Assembly: GCF_002920615.1 (NCBI RefSeq)
Contig: NZ_PQSU01000016.1
Coordinates: 124,001 to 188,000, forward strand
DNA length: 64,000 nt
Origin: Streptomyces sp. Ru62
Lineage (GTDB): Bacteria > Actinomycetota > Actinomycetes > Streptomycetales > Streptomycetaceae
Direction of reading: 5' to 3'
The notes under the pieces were generated by a model. That model worked only from the letters and a program-made list of their open reading frames with translations. It made no database searches and was not told where the DNA came from. Shown piece after piece: positions 25,283 to 33,472 of this stretch; within the stretch, counting starts at the first letter, position 1; each line of letters starts with the position of its first letter. Made by a program: the position numbers and the translations under genes.

Positions 25283-26761
25283 GTGAGCATTTCCGAGCCC
25301 TTGGACGATCCGTGGGCCGACAGTGGGCCCAGTGATCGTCTGCCGGCCTCCCGTCGGCGCGGTGACGTCGGCCGGGGTCGTGACGAGCAGCACGACCGGG
25401 GCCGGGAGAACGGCACCTGGGACGGCGGGGGTTCGTCCTTCGAGCGGGTGCCGCCACAGGATCTGGACGCCGAGCAGTCCGTGCTGGGCGGCATGCTGCT
25501 GTCCAAGGACGCCATCGCAGATGTCGTCGAGATCCTCAAGGGCCACGACTTCTACAAGCCCGCGCACGAGACGATCTACCAGGCCATCCTGGACGTCTAC
25601 GCCAAGGGTGAGCCGGCCGACCCGATCACCATCGCCGCCGAACTCACCAAACGTGGTGAGATCAACAAGGTCGGCGGCGCCGCGTATCTGCACAGCCTCG
25701 TCCAGACCGTGCCGACGGCGGCCAACGCCGAGTACTACGCCGAGATCGTCCATGAGCGGGCCGTTCTGCGCCGCCTGGTCGAGGCAGGTACGCGCATCAC
25801 GCAGATGGGATACGCGGCCGACGGAGACGTGGACGAGATCGTCAACCGCGCCCAGGCCGAGATCTACGCCGTCACCGAGCAGCGCACCAGTGAGGACTAC
25901 CTCCCGCTCGGCGACATCATGGAAGGCGCTCTCGACGAGATCGAGGCGATCGGCTCGCGCAGCGGCGAGATGACGGGTGTGCCCACGGGGTTCACGGACT
26001 TCGACTCGCTGACGAACGGGCTGCACCCGGGCCAGATGATCGTCATCGCGGCCCGTCCCGCCATGGGTAAGTCGACCCTCGCCCTGGACTTCGCGCGGGC
26101 CGCCTCCATCAAGCACAACCTGCCGAGCGTCATCTTCTCGCTCGAAATGGGCCGCAACGAGATCGCCATGCGTCTGCTGTCCGCCGAGGCCAGGGTCGCC
26201 CTGCACCACATGCGGTCCGGCACGATGACCGACGAGGACTGGACGCGACTCGCCCGCCGCATGCCGGACGTGTCGGCCGCGCCGCTGTACATCGACGACT
26301 CCCCGAACCTGTCGATGATGGAGATCCGCGCCAAGTGCCGGCGCCTGAAGCAGCGCAACGACCTGAAACTGGTCGTCATCGACTACCTCCAGCTGATGCA
26401 GTCCGGTGGCTCCAAGCGCGCCGAGAGCCGTCAGCAGGAGGTCTCGGACATGTCCCGTAACCTCAAGCTGCTCGCGAAGGAGCTGGAGATCCCGGTCATC
26501 GCGCTCTCGCAGCTCAACCGTGGTCCCGAGCAGCGCACCGACAAGAAGCCGATGGTCTCCGACCTGCGTGAGTCCGGCTCCATCGAGCAGGACGCCGACA
26601 TGGTCATCCTGCTGCACCGTGAGGATGCCTACGAGAAGGAGTCCCCGCGCGCGGGCGAGGCTGACCTGATCGTCGCCAAGCACCGAAACGGTCCGACGGC
26701 CACCATCACGGTCGCTTTCCAGGGCCACTACTCGCGTTTCGTGGACATGGCCCAGACCTGA
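25283..26761 (+). CDS. dnaB: Replicative DNA helicase DnaB
   Basis: A 492-residue hexameric fork helicase. After a polar 50-residue N-terminal extension come the DnaB N-domain (PPQDLDAEQSVLGGMLLSKDAI), the linker, and the RecA-like motor: Walker A in RPAMGKST (near 256), Walker B in LKLVVIDYLQLM, and LSQLNRGPEQR with the arginine-finger region KHRNGPT. No intein is present, unlike in some actinobacterial DnaB. GTG 25283 has GGGAGGAGG upstream and family-like length; the frame opens at 25094 without support. It follows a DnaA-box cluster. Confidence 0.96.
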   Translation: MSISEPLDDPWADSGPSDRLPASRRRGDVGRGRDEQHDRGRENGTWDGGGSSFERVPPQDLDAEQSVLGGMLLSKDAIADVVEILKGHDFYKPAHETIYQAILDVYAKGEPADPITIAAELTKRGEINKVGGAAYLHSLVQTVPTAANAEYYAEIVHERAVLRRLVEAGTRITQMGYAADGDVDEIVNRAQAEIYAVTEQRTSEDYLPLGDIMEGALDEIEAIGSRSGEMTGVPTGFTDFDSLTNGLHPGQMIVIAARPAMGKSTLALDFARAASIKHNLPSVIFSLEMGRNEIAMRLLSAEARVALHHMRSGTMTDEDWTRLARRMPDVSAAPLYIDDSPNLSMMEIRAKCRRLKQRNDLKLVVIDYLQLMQSGGSKRAESRQQEVSDMSRNLKLLAKELEIPVIALSQLNRGPEQRTDKKPMVSDLRESGSIEQDADMVILLHREDAYEKESPRAGEADLIVAKHRNGPTATITVAFQGHYSRFVDMAQT

Positions 26762-26867
26762 CCCACCGGACACGTCCGCGGCTATGGGCGGGGGTGCCGG
26801 CGGGCCCGGCCGGGGGAGCACGGCAAATGCATTCGACGCCTGCCTCCGCACCAGGTGGACTGGGCCC

Positions 26868-28253
26868 ATGACGAGAACTCAGGAAGTGCTCCTCCCCGCC
26901 ACCCGCAGGGCCTTGCTCCACCGGATCGCCGTCGCGCAGGCCGAAGGACGGGCTCCGTCATTGGTCGCCGCGGTGGTACGGGACGGGCAGGCCGTCTGGC
27001 ACGGGGCACGGACCTCGGTGGACGGGCACGGACCGGACGAGACCGTGCAGTACCGGATCGGATCCATCACCAAGACCTTCACCGCCGTGCTGGTGATGCG
27101 GCTGCGGGACGAGGGCGTCCTCGATCTCGGCGACCCGCTGGAGAAACATCTGCCGGGCACCGGCGCGGGGGAGGCGACGATCGCGGAACTGCTCGCGCAC
27201 ACCGCGGGGTTGGCGGCCGAATCGCCCGCGCCCTGGTGGGAACGGACGCCCGGTTCCCTGCGGCCCGAACTGAGCGATGTGCTCGGAGAACAGCCCCACC
27301 TGCATCCCGTCGGCCGACGGCACCACTACTCCAACCCCGGCTACACGCTTCTCGGCGCCCTGGTGGAAGAGTTGCGCGGCGCCCCCTGGGAGGAGGTGCT
27401 GCGCGCGGAGATCCTGGAGCCGCTGGGCCTGCACAGGACGAGCACGCAGCCGGAACCCCCGCATGCGGGCGGATGGGCGGTGCACCCGTGGGCCGACGCG
27501 ATGCTTCCCGAGCCGGCGGAGGACCTGGGCCGGATGGCACCGGCCGGCCAGCTCTGGTCGACCACCGGGGACCTGGCACGGTTCGCCGCCTTTCTGGCCC
27601 GGGGAGACGAGCGGGTCCTGAGTGCGGAGTCCGTCCGGGAGATGCGCACTCCGGCGGCGCCCGCCGAGGCCGCGGATGTGGTGGACGGGGCCACCTATGG
27701 GCTGGGCATGCAGATCCAGTGCCGTGACGGCCGGCTGCTCGTCGGGCACTCCGGTTCCCTGCCGGGTTTTCTGGCGAACCTCACGATCAGCGTGGAGGAC
27801 GACGTGGCCGCGGTGGTACTCGCCAATTGCACCAGCGGTCCGCTGCTGGGCGCCGTGGGAGCGGACCTCGTCCGGATTGTCGCGGAGGCGGAGCCGCGCA
27901 TCCCCGAGCCCTGGCGGCCGCTGAGGGAGGTCGACCCGGCCATGCTGGAGCTCGTGGGTCAGTGGTACTGGGGCACCCATGCCTTCGGCCTGCGTGCGAC
28001 CGCCGACGGCCTGCTCGCGCTGGCGCCACTGGCGGGTGGCGGACGGAGGGCCCGCTTCCGTGCGAACGACGACGGCACCTGGACGGGCCTGGAGGGCTAC
28101 TACGCCGGTGAGCTGCTGCGGCCCGAACGGCGCCCGGACGGGTCGGTGAGCCATCTGGATCTCGGCTCATTCGTGTTCACCCGTCAGCCGTACCACCCCG
28201 AGGCCCCGGTGCCCGGTGGCGTGGCGCCGGAGGGGTGGCGGGGCATCGGCTAG
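26868..28253 (+). CDS. Serine hydrolase of the beta-lactamase/DD-peptidase fold (class C-like)
   Basis: A 461-residue protein. The three active-site motifs are present: SxxK as SITK in RIGSITKTFTAVL (near 65), YxN as YSN in HHYSNPGYTLLG (near 151), and the third motif as HSGS in LVGHSGSLPG (near 290). A C-terminal lipocalin-like domain follows (LELVGQWYWGTHAFGLR). No signal peptide is seen, so it is probably a cytoplasmic esterase or peptidase rather than a secreted beta-lactamase. ATG 26868 is the chosen start; the frame opens at 26784. A parS-containing hairpin follows the stop. Confidence 0.82.
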   Translation: MTRTQEVLLPATRRALLHRIAVAQAEGRAPSLVAAVVRDGQAVWHGARTSVDGHGPDETVQYRIGSITKTFTAVLVMRLRDEGVLDLGDPLEKHLPGTGAGEATIAELLAHTAGLAAESPAPWWERTPGSLRPELSDVLGEQPHLHPVGRRHHYSNPGYTLLGALVEELRGAPWEEVLRAEILEPLGLHRTSTQPEPPHAGGWAVHPWADAMLPEPAEDLGRMAPAGQLWSTTGDLARFAAFLARGDERVLSAESVREMRTPAAPAEAADVVDGATYGLGMQIQCRDGRLLVGHSGSLPGFLANLTISVEDDVAAVVLANCTSGPLLGAVGADLVRIVAEAEPRIPEPWRPLREVDPAMLELVGQWYWGTHAFGLRATADGLLALAPLAGGGRRARFRANDDGTWTGLEGYYAGELLRPERRPDGSVSHLDLGSFVFTRQPYHPEAPVPGGVAPEGWRGIG

Positions 28254-28264
28254 CCCCGATCCGC

Positions 28265-28300
28265 ACAAGGGGTGTGTTTCACGTGAAACACCCCCCTTGT
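28265..28300. terminator. Bidirectional terminator-like hairpin built on a parS core
   Basis: Two 18-bp arms, complementary except for one mismatch, around a parS core, 12 bp after the hydrolase stop and 20 bp before the convergent GNAT stop. It ends in TTGTTCCGTTCTT on the plus strand. Termination is inferred from structure and position. Confidence 0.65.
28276..28289. other. parS site (perfect), centre of a convergent-gene hairpin
   Basis: Exact GTTTCACGTGAAAC at the centre of the 36-bp hairpin between the hydrolase and GNAT genes. Confidence 0.94.
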
Positions 28301-28319
28301 TCCGTTCTTCGGGCCATCG

Positions 28320-28772
28320 TCAAAGGCGCAGCTTGAAGCCCTCGTGTGAGGCGGTGAAGCCCAGCCTCTCGTAGAAACGGTGCGCATCGGTCCGCGTCTT
28401 GTCGGACGTGAGCTGGACCATCTGGCAGTCGAGCCGTCGCGAGGTGTCGATCGCCCACTCGATCAGCCGGCTGCCCAGCCCGCTGCCCCGCTCATCGGCG
28501 TGGATGCGCACGGCCTCGATGAGCGCACGAGTGGCCCCCTTGTGCGAAAGCCCGGGGATGATCGTCAGCTGGAGAGTCCCGATCACACGGCCTTCGCGTA
28601 CGGCGACGACGACATGCTGGTTGGGGTCGGCGGTGAGGAGTTCCAGCGCTTTCCGGTACGGCGTGAGATCGCCGGGCGACTCGCGCTGGGCCCCGAGCGG
28701 GTCGTCGGCGAGCATCGCCACGATCGCCGGGAGGTCGTCGGCGGTCGCGGCACGTATCTCAAGATCGTCCAT
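28320..28772 (-). CDS. GNAT-family N-acetyltransferase
   Basis: A 150-residue single-domain acetyltransferase. The acetyl-CoA-binding loop is ADERGSGLGSRLIEWAID (motif RGxGxGxxL) near residue 95, and the C-terminal strand YERLGFTASHEGFKL is typical. It starts 9 bp after the MarR stop on the same strand, so the two are co-transcribed. The acceptor is unknown; small-molecule detoxification would fit a MarR neighbour. Confidence 0.87.
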   Translation of the reverse strand: MDDLEIRAATADDLPAIVAMLADDPLGAQRESPGDLTPYRKALELLTADPNQHVVVAVREGRVIGTLQLTIIPGLSHKGATRALIEAVRIHADERGSGLGSRLIEWAIDTSRRLDCQMVQLTSDKTRTDAHRFYERLGFTASHEGFKLRL

Positions 28773-28781
28773 GGGCGCACC

Positions 28782-29240
28782 CTACGCGGGCACGTTCAGG
28801 GACTCCACCACCCGCACCAGCGGCGCCAGTTCGGGGCTCTGGGCGGCGCTGTCCAGGGCCTCGCGCAAGGCGGCGTCATTGGTGGGCCGTGCCTCCTCCA
28901 GCAGCCGCAGACCCGCCGGGGTGACGTTGGTGTAGATGCCGCGCCGGTCGGTGGGGCACAGGTAGCGCTCCAGCAGTCCGCGGTCCTCCAGCCGGGTCAC
29001 CAGGCGGGTGGTGGCGCTCTGGCTGAGCACGACCGCGTCGGCGACCTGCTTCATCTGCAGGTGCCCACCCTCGCCTTCGTGCTGTCTGCTGAGGACGTCC
29101 AGCAGTGAGTACTCACGGACGCTCAGGTCGTGCTTGGCCTGCAGAGCGCGCTCGATGTGCGCCTCGATCCGTCCGTGCAGCGCAGAAAGGGCGCACCAGC
29201 CCTGCGCGAGGGCGGTGAGCGCGGGGTCCGTCGCTGTCAT
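28782..29240 (-). CDS. MarR-family transcriptional regulator
   Basis: A 152-residue winged-helix repressor. The fold is clear: LSVREYSLLDVLSRQ, LQMKQVADAVVLSQSATTRLVTRLEDRGLLER and the wing CPTDRRGIYTNVTPAG. The ATG at 29240 has GGAGGAAA upstream; the longer frame to 29327 would run across the shared promoter. It is divergent from an MFS exporter, the classic arrangement in which MarR represses both. A GNAT gene follows 9 bp downstream. Confidence 0.9.
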   Translation of the reverse strand: MTATDPALTALAQGWCALSALHGRIEAHIERALQAKHDLSVREYSLLDVLSRQHEGEGGHLQMKQVADAVVLSQSATTRLVTRLEDRGLLERYLCPTDRRGIYTNVTPAGLRLLEEARPTNDAALREALDSAAQSPELAPLVRVVESLNVPA

Positions 29241-29291
29241 TGGCGTTTTCCTCCGTCCCGGAGTGACTCCATCAAGAGTAGAGCACTGTCG

Positions 29292-29334
29292 CAATAGACG
29301 TCGCTTGCATTTAGCCCGCGTCTGCAACTATTGT
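29292..29334. promoter_or_regulatory. Candidate MarR operator and MFS promoter
   Basis: The 144-bp divergent gap holds nested inverted repeats: CAATAG (29292-29297) with CTATTG (29328-29333), and TTGCA (29305-29309) with TGCAA (29323-29327). TTGCAT (29305-29310) and TATTGT (29329-29334), 18 bp apart, form a plausible rightward promoter inside them. Binding by the adjacent MarR protein is inferred. Confidence 0.5.
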
Positions 29335-29384
29335 GAACGAACGCAACGCGCTCCTGCAATCGTCTCGGAAGGTGTACCCCTCTC

Positions 29385-30593
29385 ATGCCTCTCGCGCTTC
29401 TGGCCCTCGCGATCGGGGCCTTCGGAATCGGAACGACCGAGTTCGTGATCATGGGCTTGCTGCCTGAGGTCGCGGGCGACTTCGGGGTCTCCATCCCCAC
29501 GGCGGGCCTGCTCGTGACCGGCTACGCGCTCGGCGTGGTCATCGGCGCCCCGCTGATGACCGTGCTCGGCACCAAGGTCCCGCGCAAGCGGATGCTCATG
29601 CTGCTCATGGGCCTGTTCATCGCCGGGAACCTGCTCTCGGCCGTCGCCCCGGTCTTCGCGGTCATGCTGATCGGACGCGTGGTGGCCTCGCTCGCCCACG
29701 GTGCCTTCTTCGGCATCGGCTCGGTCGTCGCCGCCGACCTGGTGGCGCCCGACAAGAAGGCCGGCGCCATCGCCATGATGTTCACCGGTCTGACCATCGC
29801 CAACGTCGTCGGCGTCCCGCTGGGCACGTTCATCGGGCAGAGCGCCGGCTGGCGCGTCACCTTCGGGATCGTCGCGGCCCTCGGTGTCGTCGGCCTCGCC
29901 GGTATCGCCAAGCTCGTTCCCGAGCTGCCGCGGCCCGAGGGCGTCCACCTGCGCCATGAGCTGGCCGCCTTCAAGAACGCCCAGGTCCTGCTGGCCATGG
30001 CGATGACCGTCCTCGGCTTCGGTGGTGTCTTCGCGGCCATCACCTACATCGCCCCGATGATGACCCACATCGCCGGCTTCGCCGACGGCTCGGTCACCTG
30101 GCTGCTGGTCTTGTTCGGCCTCGGCATGGTGGGCGGAAACCTCATCGGCGGCAAGTTCGCCGACCGCGCCCTGATGCCGATGCTGTACGTCTCCCTGGGC
30201 GCCCTGGCCGTCGTTCTGGCGCTCTTCACTCTCACCGCCCACAACAAGATCGCGGCCGCGGTGACCATCGCCCTGATCGGCGCCCTCGGCTTCGCCACCG
30301 TGCCGCCGCTGCAGAAGCGCGTCCTCGACCAGGCGCACGGCGCCCCGACGCTCGCCTCGGCCGTGAACATCGGCGCCTTCAACCTGGGCAACGCCCTGTC
30401 CGCCTGGCTCGGCGGCCTCGTGATCGCGGCCGGTTTCGGCTACACGTCCCCCAACTGGGTCGGCGCTGCCCTCGCCGCTGCCGCTCTGGTCCTCGCCTTC
30501 CTCTCGGCGGCCCTGGAGCGCCGTGATGGCGCCCGCGGGACCGTGACCGCTTCCGGCACAGTGGCGGAGCAGCGGACGCCCGTCCACCACTGA
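29385..30593 (+). CDS. MFS exporter, DHA1 family, MarR-controlled
   Basis: A 402-residue permease with 12 helices. It starts almost directly in helix 1 (LLALAIGAFGIGTTEFVIMGLLPEVA split by EFVIMG, a signature of the AraJ/PbuE/chloramphenicol-export group). The loop-2/3 motif GTKVPRKRMLML is present. Exports an unknown drug-like or sugar-like substrate. Divergent from MarR; followed 98 bp downstream by a GlcG/HbpS-type gene that may share its transcript. Confidence 0.87.
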   Translation: MPLALLALAIGAFGIGTTEFVIMGLLPEVAGDFGVSIPTAGLLVTGYALGVVIGAPLMTVLGTKVPRKRMLMLLMGLFIAGNLLSAVAPVFAVMLIGRVVASLAHGAFFGIGSVVAADLVAPDKKAGAIAMMFTGLTIANVVGVPLGTFIGQSAGWRVTFGIVAALGVVGLAGIAKLVPELPRPEGVHLRHELAAFKNAQVLLAMAMTVLGFGGVFAAITYIAPMMTHIAGFADGSVTWLLVLFGLGMVGGNLIGGKFADRALMPMLYVSLGALAVVLALFTLTAHNKIAAAVTIALIGALGFATVPPLQKRVLDQAHGAPTLASAVNIGAFNLGNALSAWLGGLVIAAGFGYTSPNWVGAALAAAALVLAFLSAALERRDGARGTVTASGTVAEQRTPVHH

Positions 30594-30691
30594 GCGCCCG
30601 CAGTCCGGGCGCCTCACCCCACAGACCTCCGTACCGGGGCTCTCCCGGTACGGCAAGCACCCACCACAGCCCCACCCGAGGAGACACCTCC

Positions 30692-31111
30692 ATGACCACC
30701 ACCGCCGTCGCCCCGCTCACCATCGAGGACGCCGAGCTGCTGGTCGCCACCGCCCGCCGGGCGGCCGAGGACACCGGAGTCGCCGTCAGCGTCACGGTCC
30801 TGGACGCCGGCGGCCACCTGCTCGCCTTCCGCCGGGACGACCGTGCCGTGCTGATCTCCGGCGAGACCAGCACCCGCAAGGCCTACACGGCTCTTCAGCT
30901 GAACGCGCCCACCGCCGACCTCGTCGACGCCGTCCAGCCCGGCGGCCTCTTCCACACCCTCCCCACGGCGCTCGACCGGCCCCTGCTCTTCATCGCGGGC
31001 GGCATCCCGGTCCACCGTGACGGCCGGCTGGTCGGCGCGATCGGTGTCGGCGGCGGTGCTCCCGACCAGGACCATGGCTTCGCCGCCGCGGCCGTGCAGG
31101 CGCTCGCCTGA
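30692..31111 (+). CDS. GlcG/HbpS-family small protein
   Basis: A 139-residue protein of the HbpS/GlcG (DUF336) family: LTIEDAELLVATARRAAEDTG, VLDAGGHLLAFRRDDRA, and GGIPVHRDGRLVGAIGVGGG. The HbpS of Streptomyces is a secreted heme-binding sensor partner, but this copy has no signal peptide, so heme binding or secretion should not be assumed. The ATG at 30692 has GAGGAG upstream. It lies behind the MarR-controlled exporter and before a strong bidirectional hairpin. Confidence 0.82.
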   Translation: MTTTAVAPLTIEDAELLVATARRAAEDTGVAVSVTVLDAGGHLLAFRRDDRAVLISGETSTRKAYTALQLNAPTADLVDAVQPGGLFHTLPTALDRPLLFIAGGIPVHRDGRLVGAIGVGGGAPDQDHGFAAAAVQALA

Positions 31112-31140
31112 GCCACAGAGACAGCCCGGACCTCATGACA

Positions 31141-31171
31141 CCGGCCCCGCCGCTTCGAGCGGCGGGGCCGG
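31141..31171. terminator. Bidirectional terminator between GlcG-type and GNAT genes
   Basis: A perfect 14-bp stem (CCGGCCCCGCCGCT and its complement) with a TCG loop, 30 bp after the GlcG-type stop and 18 bp from the convergent GNAT stop. Confidence 0.85.
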
Positions 31172-31189
31172 CCCGCGTCGTACGAGGAC

Positions 31190-32128
31190 TCAGCCCGCGG
31201 CGACCGTCAGCGGTGCGAACCGCCGGGTCCAGTCCCCCGGCAGTTCGGTGATGCCACAGGCCATCACCGAGTTGAAGGCCACGGAGGCTAGGCCGCGCTC
31301 CTTCGCCCAGGTCAGCAGCTCTTCATGGCGCACATCGATGTCGGTCCGCAGCGGACGGTCCGTGTTGGCCGCCAGCGAGGCGATCAGTGCCTTGGCGGTC
31401 TCCGTGTCCCGGGCGATCAGCGGACCGACGACATGGGTGTCCATGTTGGGCCACGCGGCGGTGTAGCCAATAAGGCGGCCGCCCTCCTCGGCCACCCGGA
31501 GCTGATCGGCGAAGGCGGGCAGGCGCGTGATGAGAGAGGTGCGGTCGGCGCCGAACACCTCCTCGTCGAGGCGCAGGATCGCCGGGAGATCCTCTGCGGT
31601 GGCGGCGCGGGTGGCGACCTCGGGATCCCCGCCGCCGGGGGTGAAGTGGCCCATCAGCATCTCCGCCCGGGCCGTCACCTTGAAGCCCAGCTCCTCGTAC
31701 AGAGGACGGCCGTACGGCGTGGCGTGCAGAGTCAGGGGAGTCGTCCCCATGCTGGACACGACATGCCGCATCAGACGGCGCCCAACGCCCCGGCGGGCGT
31801 GACGTTCGGCCACCAGAACCATGCCGATGGCGGCGAGATCCGGCCGCCCCCACGCGCCGTACTCCGTGACCACGCACGCGGCGACGAGGCCGCCCTCGGG
31901 GTCGTCGATGCCGAAGCCCTTCCCGGCTGTGAGAAGGAAGCCCCACTTGTGTTCCTCGCGTGGCCACCCCCGGTCTTCGGACAGGTCGGCGCAGGCGGTG
32001 AGATCGCGAAGCGTCAGACGGCGAATGGGTAGAGCGGTGAGGGAAGGAGTTGGCACGCAGGTCAGGCTGTCCGACCGGCACCCCCGCCGTCCACCCGTTT
32101 CGACGGTGACGTACGTGCTTTTGGCCAT
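31190..32128 (-). CDS. Protein with two GNAT acetyltransferase domains
   Basis: About 312 residues. The first GNAT domain has the CoA loop ERHARRGVGRRLMRHVV (near residue 125); the second starts near ATAEDLPAILRLDEEVFGADR and ends with a degenerate CoA-binding region, so only the first may be active. The substrate is unknown. Start is uncertain: ATG 32128 is used, but in-frame GTG 32056 (closer to the first conserved residues) is possible, and neither has a good ribosome site. The frame continues up to 32188 through a parS site, which is rejected. Divergent from the HAD gene. Confidence 0.75.
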   Translation of the reverse strand: MAKSTYVTVETGGRRGCRSDSLTCVPTPSLTALPIRRLTLRDLTACADLSEDRGWPREEHKWGFLLTAGKGFGIDDPEGGLVAACVVTEYGAWGRPDLAAIGMVLVAERHARRGVGRRLMRHVVSSMGTTPLTLHATPYGRPLYEELGFKVTARAEMLMGHFTPGGGDPEVATRAATAEDLPAILRLDEEVFGADRTSLITRLPAFADQLRVAEEGGRLIGYTAAWPNMDTHVVGPLIARDTETAKALIASLAANTDRPLRTDIDVRHEELLTWAKERGLASVAFNSVMACGITELPGDWTRRFAPLTVAAG

Positions 32129-32166
32129 CTCGTGGCCCCGTGCATAGCCCGTGGACAGCTCTGCGT

Positions 32167-32180
32167 GTTTCACGTGAAAC
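32167..32180. other. parS site (perfect), in a divergent promoter region
   Basis: Exact GTTTCACGTGAAAC with one more paired base each side. It lies between the leftward double-GNAT gene and the rightward HAD gene, 14 bp upstream of the HAD -10-like box TAGCCT (32194-32199), i.e. in the space the -35 element would occupy. Confidence 0.93.
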
Positions 32181-32205
32181 ATCGGCAACCCACTAGCCTC
32201 GGGTC

Positions 32206-32838
32206 ATGGCGAGACTTCATCTCTTCGATCTCGACGGCACCTTGCTGCACGGAACCACCGCTCCAGTGGAGATTTCACGCCAGTTGGGCTTGGAGACAGA
32301 GACGGTGGCACTGGACCGTGCGATCGCAGAGGGCCGGATCGGTCCGCCGCAGTACGCGGCCGAGGTGTACGACCTGTGGGCGGACCTGACCGAGGAGCAT
32401 GTGCGGGCCGCGTTCGAGGCGGCTCCCTGGCTGGCCCGTATCCGTGAAGTCTGGGCAGCGATCAGAAGCGCGGGCGAGTACTGCGCGGTGGTGTCTCTCT
32501 CACCCTCCTTCTTCGTGGAACGCCTCCTCGACTGGGGTGCCCACGCGGCGCATGGGTCGCGTTTCCCGGCCGTGCCGTTCACCGAGCCCGTCGACCCCTC
32601 CGGGGCGCTCAGCGCAGCGGCCAAGGTGACCATTGCGAACCGGCTCTGCGCGGAGTTCGGGGTGGCACGAGCCGACTGTGTGGCGTACGGCGACTCGTCG
32701 TCGGACAAGGAGTTGTTCGCTGCCGTACCTGTTTCCGTGGCGGTCAACGCCGATGCGCACCTGGCCGGACTGGCGACCCACTCGTACAGGGGACGGGATC
32801 TGTGGGATGCCTATGAATTGGCCGGACCGGCCCGGTAA
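32206..32838 (+). CDS. HAD-family phosphatase (SerB-like)
   Basis: A 210-residue hydrolase. HAD motif I is FDLDGTLLHG at the N-terminus, motif II the Ser in VVSLSPSF, motif III Lys in AAKVTIANRL and motif IV GDSSSDKELF. This resembles SerB/PSPase-like HAD-IB enzymes acting on small phosphomonoesters; the precise substrate is unknown. The ATG at 32206 is 6 bp after TAGCCT, consistent with a leaderless message. A perfect parS site lies in its promoter area. Confidence 0.87.
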   Translation: MARLHLFDLDGTLLHGTTAPVEISRQLGLETETVALDRAIAEGRIGPPQYAAEVYDLWADLTEEHVRAAFEAAPWLARIREVWAAIRSAGEYCAVVSLSPSFFVERLLDWGAHAAHGSRFPAVPFTEPVDPSGALSAAAKVTIANRLCAEFGVARADCVAYGDSSSDKELFAAVPVSVAVNADAHLAGLATHSYRGRDLWDAYELAGPAR

Positions 32839-32902
32839 TGGACCGACGTCGCCGCTCAGCTCAGCCCCGTTGTTCGAGGCGAGGGCACACCATGGAAATG
32901 GC

Positions 32903-33385
32903 CTAGCCGAGGTCAGGGGCGTGCATGGCCCGTACCCCTTCGATGTTCCCGTCCAGGTAGTGGCGCAGGGACAGCGGGACGAGGTGAACGGAGGCGATGC
33001 CGACGCGGGTGAACGGGATGCGGACGATCTCGTACTCACCGGTCGGCTCGTCCACTTCGGGGCCGTGACGCAGGGAGGGGTCCATGGACTCCAGCCGGCA
33101 GACGAAGAAGTGCTGCACCTTCACCCCGGTCGCGCCGCCGTCCTCACCGATGTGCTCGACCGTGTCCACGAAACACGGCACCACGTCGGTGATCTTGGCG
33201 CCGAGTTCCTCCTCGACCTCGCGGTGGAGGGCATCCACGACGGTCGAGTCCCCGGGTTCGACTCCGCCACCGGGGGTGACCCAGTAGGGATCGACACCAG
33301 GCTTGGTGCGCTTGATCAGGATCAGGTCGTCACCGTCCAGAAGAACGGCACGGGCGGTGCGCTTGACCACGGGTCGGACGGTCAT
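32903..33385 (-). CDS. Nudix hydrolase
   Basis: A 160-residue nucleoside-diphosphate-X hydrolase. The Nudix box is GGGVEPGDSTVVDALHREVE followed by EELGAKI; the catalytic REVEEELG is intact, while the outer Glu of the box is Ser. The substrate is unknown. The ATG at 33385 gives the usual short lead (MTVRPVVKRTARAVLLDGD); no ribosome site, but CACATT lies 6 bp before it, which may mean a leaderless message. A degenerate parS lies 21 bp upstream. It converges with the HAD gene. Confidence 0.87.
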   Translation of the reverse strand: MTVRPVVKRTARAVLLDGDDLILIKRTKPGVDPYWVTPGGGVEPGDSTVVDALHREVEEELGAKITDVVPCFVDTVEHIGEDGGATGVKVQHFFVCRLESMDPSLRHGPEVDEPTGEYEIVRIPFTRVGIASVHLVPLSLRHYLDGNIEGVRAMHAPDLG

Positions 33386-33406
33386 GGGAGAAATGTGGCC
33401 CGGCTG

Positions 33407-33420
33407 GTTCCACGTGAAAC
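33407..33420. other. parS-like site, one mismatch
   Basis: GTTCCACGTGAAAC, one base from the consensus (position 4). It lies in the promoter area of the Nudix gene. The thiC leader carries the same variant, read on the other strand. Confidence 0.6.
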
Positions 33421-33472
33421 ATCGCAAAGTGCCACGACATGACCGCAGTGCGTGCACCCCGTGCGGGCGGTG

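Noticed and set aside
26868..28253. Calling the serine hydrolase an antibiotic-resistance beta-lactamase
   Set aside because: Motifs fit the fold, but there is no signal peptide and it has a C-terminal lipocalin-like domain, more like an esterase/peptidase.
32129..32188. N-terminal extension of the double-GNAT protein through parS
   Set aside because: Would place the divergent promoter region and a perfect parS inside the gene, has no ribosome site and no homology.
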